A stretch of 8,542 nt of DNA from Gemmatimonadota bacterium (GTDB lineage: Bacteria; JBHIER01; G020348925), in NCBI GenBank assembly GCA_020348925.1, contig CP070758.1, forward strand, positions 1,430,055-1,438,596, written 5' to 3'. The notes under the pieces are model-generated. The model did no database searches and had not been told where the DNA came from. It was given only the letters and a program-made list of their open reading frames with translations. Of this stretch, positions 1 to 6,364 are shown piece by piece. How positions within the stretch are numbered: position 1 is the first letter of the stretch; every line of letters begins with the position of its first letter. The position numbers and the translations under genes were made by a program.

Positions 1-293
1 GAAGATTGTCAAGTTTGTTTTTGAACAAAAGCATATTTGGAATTTTTCAAGAATCGACCGTTTCGTAATGAAGCTGTAAGCCTTGCTCGTGTGGTATATA
101 AGTCAAAACATTTGGTTCGGTTCTTTTCAAAGAGTCCGCCAAACAACATCTATTACTTTCGCTTTTGTATTTTTAAAGGAAACGTAAAAAATGTTGTTTG
201 GCTTTGTGTGGAGCATCACCATCTGGTTGCTTCAGCACGTAATTTTCGTAACGTGCATCACTCAGCATTTAGTTGCATTGGCTTACGTCCGTT
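1..293. other. AT-rich segment upstream of first attC, likely end of a preceding integron cassette
   Basis: This stretch lies immediately 5' of the first attC-like site, so it would be the body of a preceding cassette cut by the window edge. It is AT-rich and full of small inverted repeats: a perfect 12-bp pair at 138-149/191-202 and GCACGT/ACGTGC at 235-240/251-256. GCATCAC also occurs as a direct repeat at 213 and 254. The only plus-strand frame of note is 37-300 (listed separately). I see no promoter, tRNA or recognisable protein domain. Cassettes without an obvious gene are common in chromosomal integrons, which fits but does not prove this reading. Confidence 0.4.
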
Positions 294-300
294 GCCCTAA
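37..300 (+). CDS. Doubtful small ORF (87 aa) in upstream cassette
   Basis: An open frame of 87 codons begins at a TTG and ends with the TAA embedded in the R'' box of the first attC (CCCTAAC). An ORF ending at the attC is the normal layout for an integron cassette. Against it being real, there is no Shine-Dalgarno sequence upstream of 37 and no ATG at the start. The product is rich in Phe, His, Asn and Arg with no domain I recognise, and the frame runs straight through a perfect inverted repeat (138-202) that may be the functional element. An upstream TGA at 22-24 closes the frame, so it does not extend out of the window. I treat it as more likely non-coding than coding. Confidence 0.2.
   Translation: MEFFKNRPFRNEAVSLARVVYKSKHLVRFFSKSPPNNIYYFRFCIFKGNVKNVVWLCVEHHHLVASARNFRNVHHSAFSCIGLRPLP
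138..202. repeat. Perfect 12-bp inverted repeat with extended imperfect stem
   Basis: GCCAAACAACAT at 138-149 is exactly complementary to ATGTTGTTTGGC at 191-202. Pairing continues inward imperfectly: TTAC/GTAA, then TTTC/GAAA separated by one unpaired base on the right arm. The whole hairpin is 65 nt. Its size and single bulged base recall a short attC site. However, the outer 12 bp pair without the unpaired spacer that separates R and L boxes in attC, and the ends (GCCAAAC/GTTTGGC) depart from the RYYYAAC/GTTRRRY consensus. It may be a folded RNA element or a derived recombination site. Confidence 0.6.
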
Positions 301-428
301 CTTTTGTTGCACCGGAATGTAGGACAGCTTTTGAAATCCAGAAAAATTTGTGCAATAATTAAAATTCTATACTTTCCGGAACGAACGGTGCGTTGATCGC
401 CCTATATCCGGTGAACATCACGTTATGT
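294..428 (+). other. attC: attC-like integron recombination site 1
   Basis: The 135-bp imperfect palindrome starts with an R''-like box (CCCTAAC at 295-301) and ends with an R'-like box (GTTATGT at 422-428). Inside, TGTT at 305-308 pairs with AACA at 414-417, and CACCGGA at 310-316 pairs with TCCGGTG at 407-413. G309 is left unpaired, like the extrahelical bases that direct integrase to one strand. Pairing continues as TGTAGG against CCTATA. The TAAC/GTTA ends, a mismatched spacer next to them, a bulged inner arm and a long loop together match the attC plan; RYYYAAC/GTTRRRY is the consensus, and each box here deviates at one position. Predicted cleavage is between G422 and T423. No integrase is in view. 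Confidence 0.65.
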
Positions 429-1223
429 CATAAAAACAATATACTTATGGAAATATAAGGAGATATATAAGATGAGAAAATGTTTGGCATTTTTAATAAT
501 TCTATTACCACTATTGATACATTTATCAATCGATAATGCTTTTTGTCAAACTGAACGAGAGCAGTGGCAGCCCCCAGAACAAATTATGGATTCAATTGGC
601 GTAAAACCCGGAATGATAATAGGTGAACCTGGAGCAGGACGTGGGTATTTTACCTTTCATCTTTCAAAGAGAGTTGGCGAAAAGGGTAAAGTCTATGCAA
701 ATGACATATCTCGTAGTAGTTTAAATGAAATCGATATGCGTGCAAAAAGAGAAGGGATAAATAATATTGAAATCGTATTAGGAGAAATTGAAGACCCTTT
801 GTTCCCAGTAAAAGATCTTGATATGATAATAATGGTATATGTATTACACATGCTTGATAAACCATTATCTTTTATGGAAAATATTAAAAAATATATGAAA
901 GATGATACACCTTTGGTTATCATCGAGAGAGATACTCATAGGGAACGTGCACATCCCCCTTCTTTTATGACGAAAAAACAGATATTAGAAAGTCTTCAAA
1001 AGACAGAATATGAATTAGAAAGGGTAGAAACATTCTTGCCAAGAGATACTATTTATATTTTTAAATTAAAGAAATGATCCTATCAATAAATATAATTTTG
1101 AAGCCATAACAACTGGCTGTAGTGGATTTAAAAAATCTTAGTTGTTTTGAGAACGTCAGCTTTACTGGAATTACATTTTCAATTATGATTGACGTGCAGT
1201 TTTTAAACCACTGAGCCATTACG
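423..1223 (+). mobile_element. Integron gene cassette carrying an exported methyltransferase
   Basis: Taking the predicted cut after the G of each R' box (G422|T and G1223|T) gives a cassette of about 801 bp. It contains one gene (472-1077) starting about 44 nt inside the left boundary and an attC (1103-1230) starting 26 nt after its stop. One short-leader gene with its attC at the 3' end is the standard cassette plan. The whole unit is AT-rich. A TATACT at 440-445 could be a -10 element but lacks a convincing -35, so the gene may depend on read-through from upstream. The inference depends on the attC calls; the integrase and primary attI site would lie outside this window. Confidence 0.55.
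472..1077 (+). CDS. Exported class I SAM-dependent methyltransferase
   Basis: The 201-aa product has an N-terminal signal peptide (basic MRK, hydrophobic stretch to about residue 20, probable cleavage near residue 25-26), so it should act in the periplasm or outside the cell. The mature part is a short Rossmann-fold methyltransferase. Motif I is E52-P-G-A-G-R-G58, the SAM-binding glycine loop. It is followed by a strand ending in an acidic position (YANDI) for the SAM ribose, and a later hydrophobic strand with DMIIMVYVLHML before the C-terminal half. The start is ATG 472 with AAGGAG at 457-462, 9 nt upstream. Small exported methyltransferases with the WQPPEQIMDSIGVKPG-type opening are recurrent in Bacteroidota-like genomes, but I know of no established substrate. 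It lies between two attC-like sites as a cassette gene. Methyltransferase fold is near certain; substrate and pathway are unknown. Confidence 0.85.
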   Translation: MRKCLAFLIILLPLLIHLSIDNAFCQTEREQWQPPEQIMDSIGVKPGMIIGEPGAGRGYFTFHLSKRVGEKGKVYANDISRSSLNEIDMRAKREGINNIEIVLGEIEDPLFPVKDLDMIIMVYVLHMLDKPLSFMENIKKYMKDDTPLVIIERDTHRERAHPPSFMTKKQILESLQKTEYELERVETFLPRDTIYIFKLKK

Positions 1224-1230
1224 TTATAAC
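1103..1230 (+). other. attC: attC-like integron recombination site 2
   Basis: The 128-bp imperfect palindrome has a left box CCATAAC (1104-1110) and a right box GTTATAA (1223-1229); the string GTTATAAC also occurs at cassette junctions of Vibrio-type repeats. TGGCT at 1114-1118 pairs with AGCCA at 1214-1218, GTGG near 1122 with CCAC near 1208, and TTTAAAAA with TTTTTAAA at about 1200-1207. One unpaired A lies in the left arm and a mismatched spacer separates the outer and inner boxes. A further inner pairing is ACGTCA 1153-1158 with TGACGT 1190-1195. It sits 26 nt after the methyltransferase stop and 33 nt before the next start codon, as expected for attC. It resembles site 1 in layout but not in loop sequence, as is normal for attC sites. 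Confidence 0.65.
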
Positions 1231-1262
1231 TTTTATAGTATCAATATTAATGGAGTATAGTA

Positions 1263-4259
1263 ATGATTCCTAAATTAAGAATCTTATTCATATGCTGGTT
1301 ATTTATTTCTATTATGATCCAATTACTCCTCGCACAGATCTCACCTTTATCGGAAAACATTTTTCCTGTGAAACAAAAAATCACATCTACTGAATACAAA
1401 ATACATAAACCAAAACATTTAGAAAAAATTCCTCCGGCACTTTATACAAAAACAGACTGGAAAGAGATCATTGACTCGACATGGGGCGCAGGATTATCGA
1501 CTACCGAGAATTTGACTATTTTTGATAAAGCCTGGAACGACATTGATCAAAGATATGGGGCATTCATGAATATATCTATTAACATAGATTCACTAAGAGA
1601 TTTATATCGACCGGAGATAGAAGCAGGTGTTAGCAGGGGAAGATTTGCGGCAATATTAAATCACCTGGCGTTTGCTCTCAAGGATGCGCACACACTTATT
1701 GAATATATGCCGGTAAACGTATTTACAGATATTCAACCAGGGATACCTCTTTTTGTAACTGGTGCTTGCGTAGATATAAGCCGCTTTGGTGCAGGTTTAA
1801 CACCGTTGCCGGATAGCACTCTATTAGTTTACAAAGCACTTCCAAACCATACATTGGGGCTGCAACCCGGTGATATTGTTTTAGGTTATGATGGTGTACC
1901 CTGGAAACGACTGTACAAACAATTGTTAGATGCGCAATTACCATTAAGGAATACACAAATGGGAAGCAATGATGAATCTGCAATACATATATTATTGCAA
2001 AGCGCCGGGTTAAACTGGCACCTGTTTGATACAATTGACATTTTAAAGTATGATTCAGGAGATACAATCCATTTGCAAACCGCCTTATTACTAAATCAAA
2101 GTGGCAACATTTGGGGAAATGAACAACTGCCCATACCTGGGGTTGCTTTTCCCGACGTATATAATAATGATTTTGTAAGCTGGGGGATTGTTGAAGGTAC
2201 GACAATCGGTTATATTTATGTATGGAGTTGGTTCCTGGATTCTGATGTAAGCGCACAATTTTATGATGCTGTTTATAATATTATGTTTAATTATGAAACC
2301 ACTGGTTTAATTGTTGATTTTAGAGTGAATTATGGTGGGGACATGCGAGTGGCGGATGCAGGCTATTCGCTTTTATTCAATGAAACACTCCAAAAAATTG
2401 CGTTCGATAACCGAGGTGATCCCGGTAATCATCTCGATATGGTACCTTCCACAACCCACCCTACGTATCTTTGGACAATAAGAGGCGATCCCGAAACGTT
2501 TTATGATAAACCGATAGCTGTTTTAACAGGTCCGAATGCGTTTAGTAATGGTGACTGGGAATCAGTAAGAATGCAATTTCATCCCATGGTTCGTACATTT
2601 GGTAAATCGACAAACGGTGCATTCACTATTAATGAAAGACGAGATCTGGGGAATTCTGATTTTATGTTTTGGCTGTCTACAGGCAGTGGCTACCTCATTG
2701 AAGGACATGAATATATGGCTCATCGGAGCGCGAATATTGACGAAAGGATTTGGCTGATGCAGGAAGATGTGGCCAGGGGCAGGGACACGGTGGTCGAAGC
2801 GGCCATCGCCTGGATCGGCAATCCCTATTACCTTCGCGCGGATTTCGTCGCCGATCAGATCACCGGTCACGCGCCCCTGACGGTGAATTTCACCGACCAA
2901 TCCTATGCCGTCCCCACCACCACGGCCTGGTCCTGGGATTTCGATGGTGACGGCGCCATGGATTCGTATGAACACAATCCCACATGGACCTATCTGGAGC
3001 CGGGAACCTACACCGTTTTCCTGGAGACATCAAACAATTCCACCTCCGATACCTTCACCCGGGAACAGTACATCAGCGTTTTTGACGGCGAGAGCGCCCT
3101 CCGGTTCGATAATGAGAACAGCTACGTGCTCTGCCCCGCTGACACCGGACTGAATCTCACCGATACCTTTACGCTTGAAGCCTGGATCCGTCCCGAAGGA
3201 TGGGGTGAATTTCCCACCCTGGGATACGGACGGATACTGGACAAGACATATCTGGCCCTCTATCTCATCGGCTCAAATCCCGCTGTCAACAATCACAGCC
3301 TGGCGATACAGTTCATGCATGCCGACAATTCCACCAGTTTCATGACCTCTCCCGAGGGCTCCATTGAACTCGATACCTGGCAGCATATCGCCGTGACTTA
3401 CGACGGCGCCGCCGGCATGGTTCATTGCTATAAAGACGGCATTGAGCAGGAGATCTCATTTACCGGTATGCCCTCCGGTGCCATCCGGGACAACGGCGCA
3501 AGCGACCTGTATATCGGTAGCAATCCGACCGGAAGTTACACTTTCGACGGCGTCATGGATGAGATCCGGATCTGGAATGTGGTTCGCACGGCGGCGGACA
3601 TTTCGGACCACATGGATTCGTATCTGCTGGGAGATGAAGCCGGGCTCCTGGCTTACTGGAACATGAATGAAGGAAGCGGGGATATCCTGACAGATGAAAC
3701 CCTGGGTGAGCATGACGGCATGGTGATAGATGCCGACTGGATCCAGGGGCTGCATCTGGATCCGCCCTCCCTGGACGACGATGGAGACGGGATCCTTGAC
3801 GTCGAAGATAACTGCCCGATCGTCTACAATCCCGGGCAGGAGGATACCGACGGCGACGGACCGGGTGATGCCTGCGATAATTGCCCTCATGTGTACAATC
3901 CGGAGCAGGAGGACGCCGACCATGATACAACGGGCGATCCCTGCGATGACTGTACCGATACCGATGGCGACGGCTTCGGCGATCCCGGCTACACCGCCAA
4001 CATCTGCGAGGAAGATAACTGTCCCCAGGTATTCAATCCCGACCAGGAGGAAATCGCCCGGGGAGACATCGACTGCGACGGCGGCGTCAATGTTCTGGAT
4101 GTGCTGGGAACCATCAACCACATCTTAGGCACAACACCCCTCATCGGTGCCCCCCTTGACAGAGGCGACTGCAACGGTGACGGAGGCATTGACATCCTGG
4201 ATGTCATCGGCATAGTAAACATCATTCTGGGTATCTCCCTCGAATGTTCAGGGGGATAG
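1263..4259 (+). CDS. Secreted S41-family serine peptidase with PKD, LamG, TSP3 and dockerin modules
   Basis: The 998-aa product starts at ATG 1263 (GGAG at 1252-1255) with a signal peptide to about residue 24. Residues ~85-470 form an S41 (tricorn/CTP-type) peptidase. It has a D-A-H143-T motif with the expected catalytic His, a PDZ-like segment around 165-225 (LQPGD at 200-204), the core strand [12 protein letters not shown] to residue 359, and TGPNAFS428NGD with the nucleophile Ser428. [10 protein letters not shown] segment follows. Then come a PKD domain (~524-606, with WDFDGDG), a LamG/concanavalin-like domain (~611-805, ending [11 protein letters not shown] and YWNMNEGSG), acidic Cys-containing TSP3 repeats (~838-930, NCP...NPxQ units) and a two-repeat dockerin (~933-995). 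Dockerin calcium-loop acids are D935/D937/D939/D946 and D969/N971/D973/D980. It probably cleaves peptides extracellularly; the substrate is unknown. The peptidase half is AT-rich (hand counts 30-38% G+C per 60-base line) and the tail from about 2780 is 57-60%, suggesting a chimeric gene. Confidence 0.9.
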   Translation: MIPKLRILFICWLFISIMIQLLLAQISPLSENIFPVKQKITSTEYKIHKPKHLEKIPPALYTKTDWKEIIDSTWGAGLSTTENLTIFDKAWNDIDQRYGAFMNISINIDSLRDLYRPEIEAGVSRGRFAAILNHLAFALKDAHTLIEYMPVNVFTDIQPGIPLFVTGACVDISRFGAGLTPLPDSTLLVYKALPNHTLGLQPGDIVLGYDGVPWKRLYKQLLDAQLPLRNTQMGSNDESAIHILLQSAGLNWHLFDTIDILKYDSGDTIHLQTALLLNQSGNIWGNEQLPIPGVAFPDVYNNDFVSWGIVEGTTIGYIYVWSWFLDSDVSAQFYDAVYNIMFNYETTGLIVDFRVNYGGDMRVADAGYSLLFNETLQKIAFDNRGDPGNHLDMVPSTTHPTYLWTIRGDPETFYDKPIAVLTGPNAFSNGDWESVRMQFHPMVRTFGKSTNGAFTINERRDLGNSDFMFWLSTGSGYLIEGHEYMAHRSANIDERIWLMQEDVARGRDTVVEAAIAWIGNPYYLRADFVADQITGHAPLTVNFTDQSYAVPTTTAWSWDFDGDGAMDSYEHNPTWTYLEPGTYTVFLETSNNSTSDTFTREQYISVFDGESALRFDNENSYVLCPADTGLNLTDTFTLEAWIRPEGWGEFPTLGYGRILDKTYLALYLIGSNPAVNNHSLAIQFMHADNSTSFMTSPEGSIELDTWQHIAVTYDGAAGMVHCYKDGIEQEISFTGMPSGAIRDNGASDLYIGSNPTGSYTFDGVMDEIRIWNVVRTAADISDHMDSYLLGDEAGLLAYWNMNEGSGDILTDETLGEHDGMVIDADWIQGLHLDPPSLDDDGDGILDVEDNCPIVYNPGQEDTDGDGPGDACDNCPHVYNPEQEDADHDTTGDPCDDCTDTDGDGFGDPGYTANICEEDNCPQVFNPDQEEIARGDIDCDGGVNVLDVLGTINHILGTTPLIGAPLDRGDCNGDGGIDILDVIGIVNIILGISLECSGG

Positions 4260-4486
4260 GGACCATGAGACTAGGGGTCACCTATGAAAAAGTTGCAACT
4301 GTGGTTGATGAGTAATCTTAAATTATCATAATAAATCCTGTTGTCAAGTCATTCTTCTTCATTCTTTGACAGAGATCTGGTCCAATACAGTCTCATAGGA
4401 CTATTCGTCAGTCACCTATTCGTGCTCGAAGCACAGTATGTTGTTGGACACCGGCTGCGCAATCAGACATAGAGAACCTCTTCGGG
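4260..4486. other. Gene-free segment with short repeats after the peptidase gene
   Basis: No gene is visible. ATGAGACT at 4265-4272 is repeated inverted as AGTCTCAT at 4389-4396, and GTCACCTAT at 4277-4285 is repeated directly at 4411-4419. A short hairpin GTGCT-CGA-AGCAC lies at 4422-4434. No stem followed by a T-run, which would mark a terminator for the peptidase gene, is present. The right part is probably the non-coding end of the IS110-type remnant that follows. Confidence 0.4.
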
Positions 4487-4513
4487 TTATGACCCTATGG
4501 CGCTAACCGGTGT
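4448..4513. repeat. Nested inverted repeats at 3' end of the IS110 remnant
   Basis: ACACCGG at 4448-4454 is complementary to CCGGTGT at 4507-4513. Between them AACC (near 4475) pairs with GGTT (near 4485) across a short loop. The structure spans the transposase stop codon on the minus strand. IS110-group elements have structured non-coding ends, and some encode a guide ('bridge') RNA, so this could be a remnant of such an end. The pairing is seen directly; the function is speculative. Confidence 0.35.
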
Positions 4514-4927
4514 GTTCTTCAGGATGGGATATTCTTGAAAAGACTGATTTCTCTTTAGTATATAATAGATGGTTTCAAGCATCGTTCTATCCACAGTGAT
4601 TCTGGTCGCATTCTTGCCATGCTTGTAGCAGACCCGATTGTATAATTGTTCATAACGAAGAGAGCCTTTCACGGCATGATGAGAGTATTCGATCAGGATC
4701 CATCTGAGCCATTTTGAGCCTTGTTTCGTAATGTATCCCCGACGGACTTTCCCTCCGAAGGCATGAAGAGATGGTACCACTCCTCCGAAGGAGCACAGTT
4801 GGCCGTGAGAGGGAAAGCGGTGAACGGTTCCGATCTCCGAGACGATGAGCAGCTCTGAATACTCTTTTTCGTGAAACAAACAGGTTCTGTCGCCTGTCCA
4901 ATTGGCACTGTGATCCGAACAACCCAC
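4487..4927 (-). pseudogene. Truncated IS110-family transposase (C-terminal domain only)
   Basis: On the minus strand the frame encodes the C-terminal (Transposase_20-type, IS110/IS116/IS902) domain. Reading from about 4870 down to 4487, visible landmarks are SELLIVSEIG, RFPSHGQLCSFGGVVPS, an RRGYITKQGSKWLRW block and a helical end around ETIYYILKRNQ. In intact IS110 transposases (roughly 300-400 aa) this domain follows an N-terminal DEDD RuvC-like catalytic domain; here that domain and the start of the C-terminal domain are absent. The ATG at 4927 is incidental: residues upstream of about 4870 do not look like transposase and overlap the leader of the next gene. There is no sign of the other element end. 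It should be inactive. Its broken end lies about 70 nt upstream of the start at 4940. Confidence 0.8.
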
Positions 4928-4929
4928 AA

Positions 4930-4934
4930 AGGAG
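4930..4934 (+). promoter_or_regulatory. Ribosome binding site fixing the start at 4940
   Basis: AGGAG lies 5 nt before the ATG at 4940. It supports this start over an in-frame ATG at 4871, which lacks such a site, would overlap the transposase remnant, and would put 23 non-hydrophobic residues ahead of a clear signal peptide. Confidence 0.75.
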
Positions 4935-4939
4935 ATACC

Positions 4940-6364
4940 ATGAAAACGAAATCTCTGCTATTTCCGGTTCTGGCTGCTTTGATTTGCTCTGGATTCTTTT
5001 CAATCGCAAGGGGAAGAATCGATGAATCAGCAGGCACATATTTCGGTCAAACGCCACCGGGAATGACGCCGGTGGTCTTCGCCCCCGGCATTGTTTCAAC
5101 TGCCGGTGAGCATGAAGCATATATGGTCGTCTGTCCTGGAGAGAACACGGTATACTACTGTGTGTTAACCCCAAGCGGCAATCAACTGACCAGTACGATT
5201 GTTTTCAGAAACTTCGTCGATGGCTCCTGGACGGATATGGAAGTTGCTCCCTTTTCAGGCACCTATTGCGATGGATATATCGCCCTTCATCCCGATGGTT
5301 CCCGGTTGTATTTTCAGTCTGATCGACCTATCGATCCGTCTGAATCGCACTACACCTATAACATCTGGTTCGTGGAACGGGAAGGAGATTCATGGGGAGA
5401 GCCCCAATCGATGGGAAGCCCGATTAATGGTCGCGGTGATGTCTCGGGACCGTCCGTCACAATGGACGGAACGATGTATTTTACGCTCATGACGAATGGG
5501 TTTCGGATCCAGACACTGTATCGGTCAGAGTATATCAATGGAGTGTATCAGGAGCCTGAAAGGCTACCGGATATTGTCAACAGCGCCAACCAACAGTTCG
5601 ATTCTTATATATCACCTGATGAGAGTTTCCTGATCTTCGGCAGCTACCTGCGGCCAGACACTTACGGCGGTACGGATCTGTATGTCGCATTTCGAGATGA
5701 AAATGGCAACTGGAGCAATTCCATAAATTTTGGCCCGCCTATCAGTACGACTATGGATGAAGGGACGGCAACGATCACAACGGACGGAAAATACATATTT
5801 CCCAATGCTATGAATCCCGACAACGGAAAACTTGATGTCTACTGGGTTGATGCTTCCGTTGTCAATGGATTCCTGCAGGTCGAGATGGTGGAAAAGGAAT
5901 TGAGTCAGGGGACCCGGGGCTGCCCGTACACCGACACCCTTAAGACGGTGCCCGGCACCGGGGCCAGTCCCTTCTCATGGAGTGTGACCAGCGGTTCCCT
6001 GCCCGGAGGCCTGACGCTTGGCGAAACATCAGGAATCATCTCCGGGGAGCCTTCCGAGACCGGCACCTTTGATTTCACTGCCGGGGTCACTGATGCGCGA
6101 CAGACTTCAGACGCATGTCTCTTCACGTTGACTGTCGATCCCTATGCAGAGTACAAGGGCGATGTGAATGCCGACTGTACCATCGATGTGCTGGATGTAC
6201 TGGCCGTCGTCAACATCATCCTTGATCTGCGAACTCCCGATGGGGACGAGATGTGGAGGGCGGACTGTAACGGCACCGGCACATGTGACGGGGACGGGAC
6301 GATCAATATCCTTGACGGACTGAAGATCATCAATGTCGTTCTGGGAACGGCTGACTGCTTCTGA
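4940..6364 (+). CDS. Exported PD40-type beta-propeller protein with Ig-like domain and dockerin
   Basis: The 474-aa product begins with a signal peptide (MKTKS, then a hydrophobic core to about residue 20-24). Residues ~45-310 carry repeated WD40-like/PD40 blades, each marked by a D-G or D-E turn before an aromatic strand: HPDGSRLYF (from 117), MDGTMYF (~175), SPDESFLIF (from 225) and TTDGKYIF (~280), with GGTDLYVAFRDENGNW between the last two. This resembles TolB-like propellers, usually binding or scaffold domains. Residues ~316-405 fit a He_PIG-type Ig-like fold (PFSWSVTSGSLPGGLTL, then SGIISGEP and GTFDFT). Residues 407-472 are a dockerin: the first loop is regular (D408-V-N-A-D...D), the second has about six extra residues (T-G-T-C-D-G) in the calcium loop. 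The DNA is richer in G+C from about 5890 on. No enzymatic residues are visible; the role is probably surface or extracellular binding. Confidence 0.85.
   Translation: MKTKSLLFPVLAALICSGFFSIARGRIDESAGTYFGQTPPGMTPVVFAPGIVSTAGEHEAYMVVCPGENTVYYCVLTPSGNQLTSTIVFRNFVDGSWTDMEVAPFSGTYCDGYIALHPDGSRLYFQSDRPIDPSESHYTYNIWFVEREGDSWGEPQSMGSPINGRGDVSGPSVTMDGTMYFTLMTNGFRIQTLYRSEYINGVYQEPERLPDIVNSANQQFDSYISPDESFLIFGSYLRPDTYGGTDLYVAFRDENGNWSNSINFGPPISTTMDEGTATITTDGKYIFPNAMNPDNGKLDVYWVDASVVNGFLQVEMVEKELSQGTRGCPYTDTLKTVPGTGASPFSWSVTSGSLPGGLTLGETSGIISGEPSETGTFDFTAGVTDARQTSDACLFTLTVDPYAEYKGDVNADCTIDVLDVLAVVNIILDLRTPDGDEMWRADCNGTGTCDGDGTINILDGLKIINVVLGTADCF

Noticed and set aside
138-202. Calling the 12-bp inverted repeat a third canonical attC
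   Set aside because: The ends do not match RYYYAAC/GTTRRRY, and the unpaired spacer between R and L boxes is missing. It is kept only as an inverted repeat.
1723-2256. 177-codon open frame on the minus strand
   Set aside because: It lies wholly inside the peptidase coding sequence, whose His, GG and Ser motifs establish the plus-strand frame. Its product has no recognisable domain or ribosome site.
3456-4121. 221-codon open frame on the minus strand
   Set aside because: It is an antisense shadow of the LamG, TSP3 and dockerin coding region; the repetitive Asp/Gly codons and high G+C keep the opposite strand open. Its Val/Ile/Gly-rich product is typical of such shadows.
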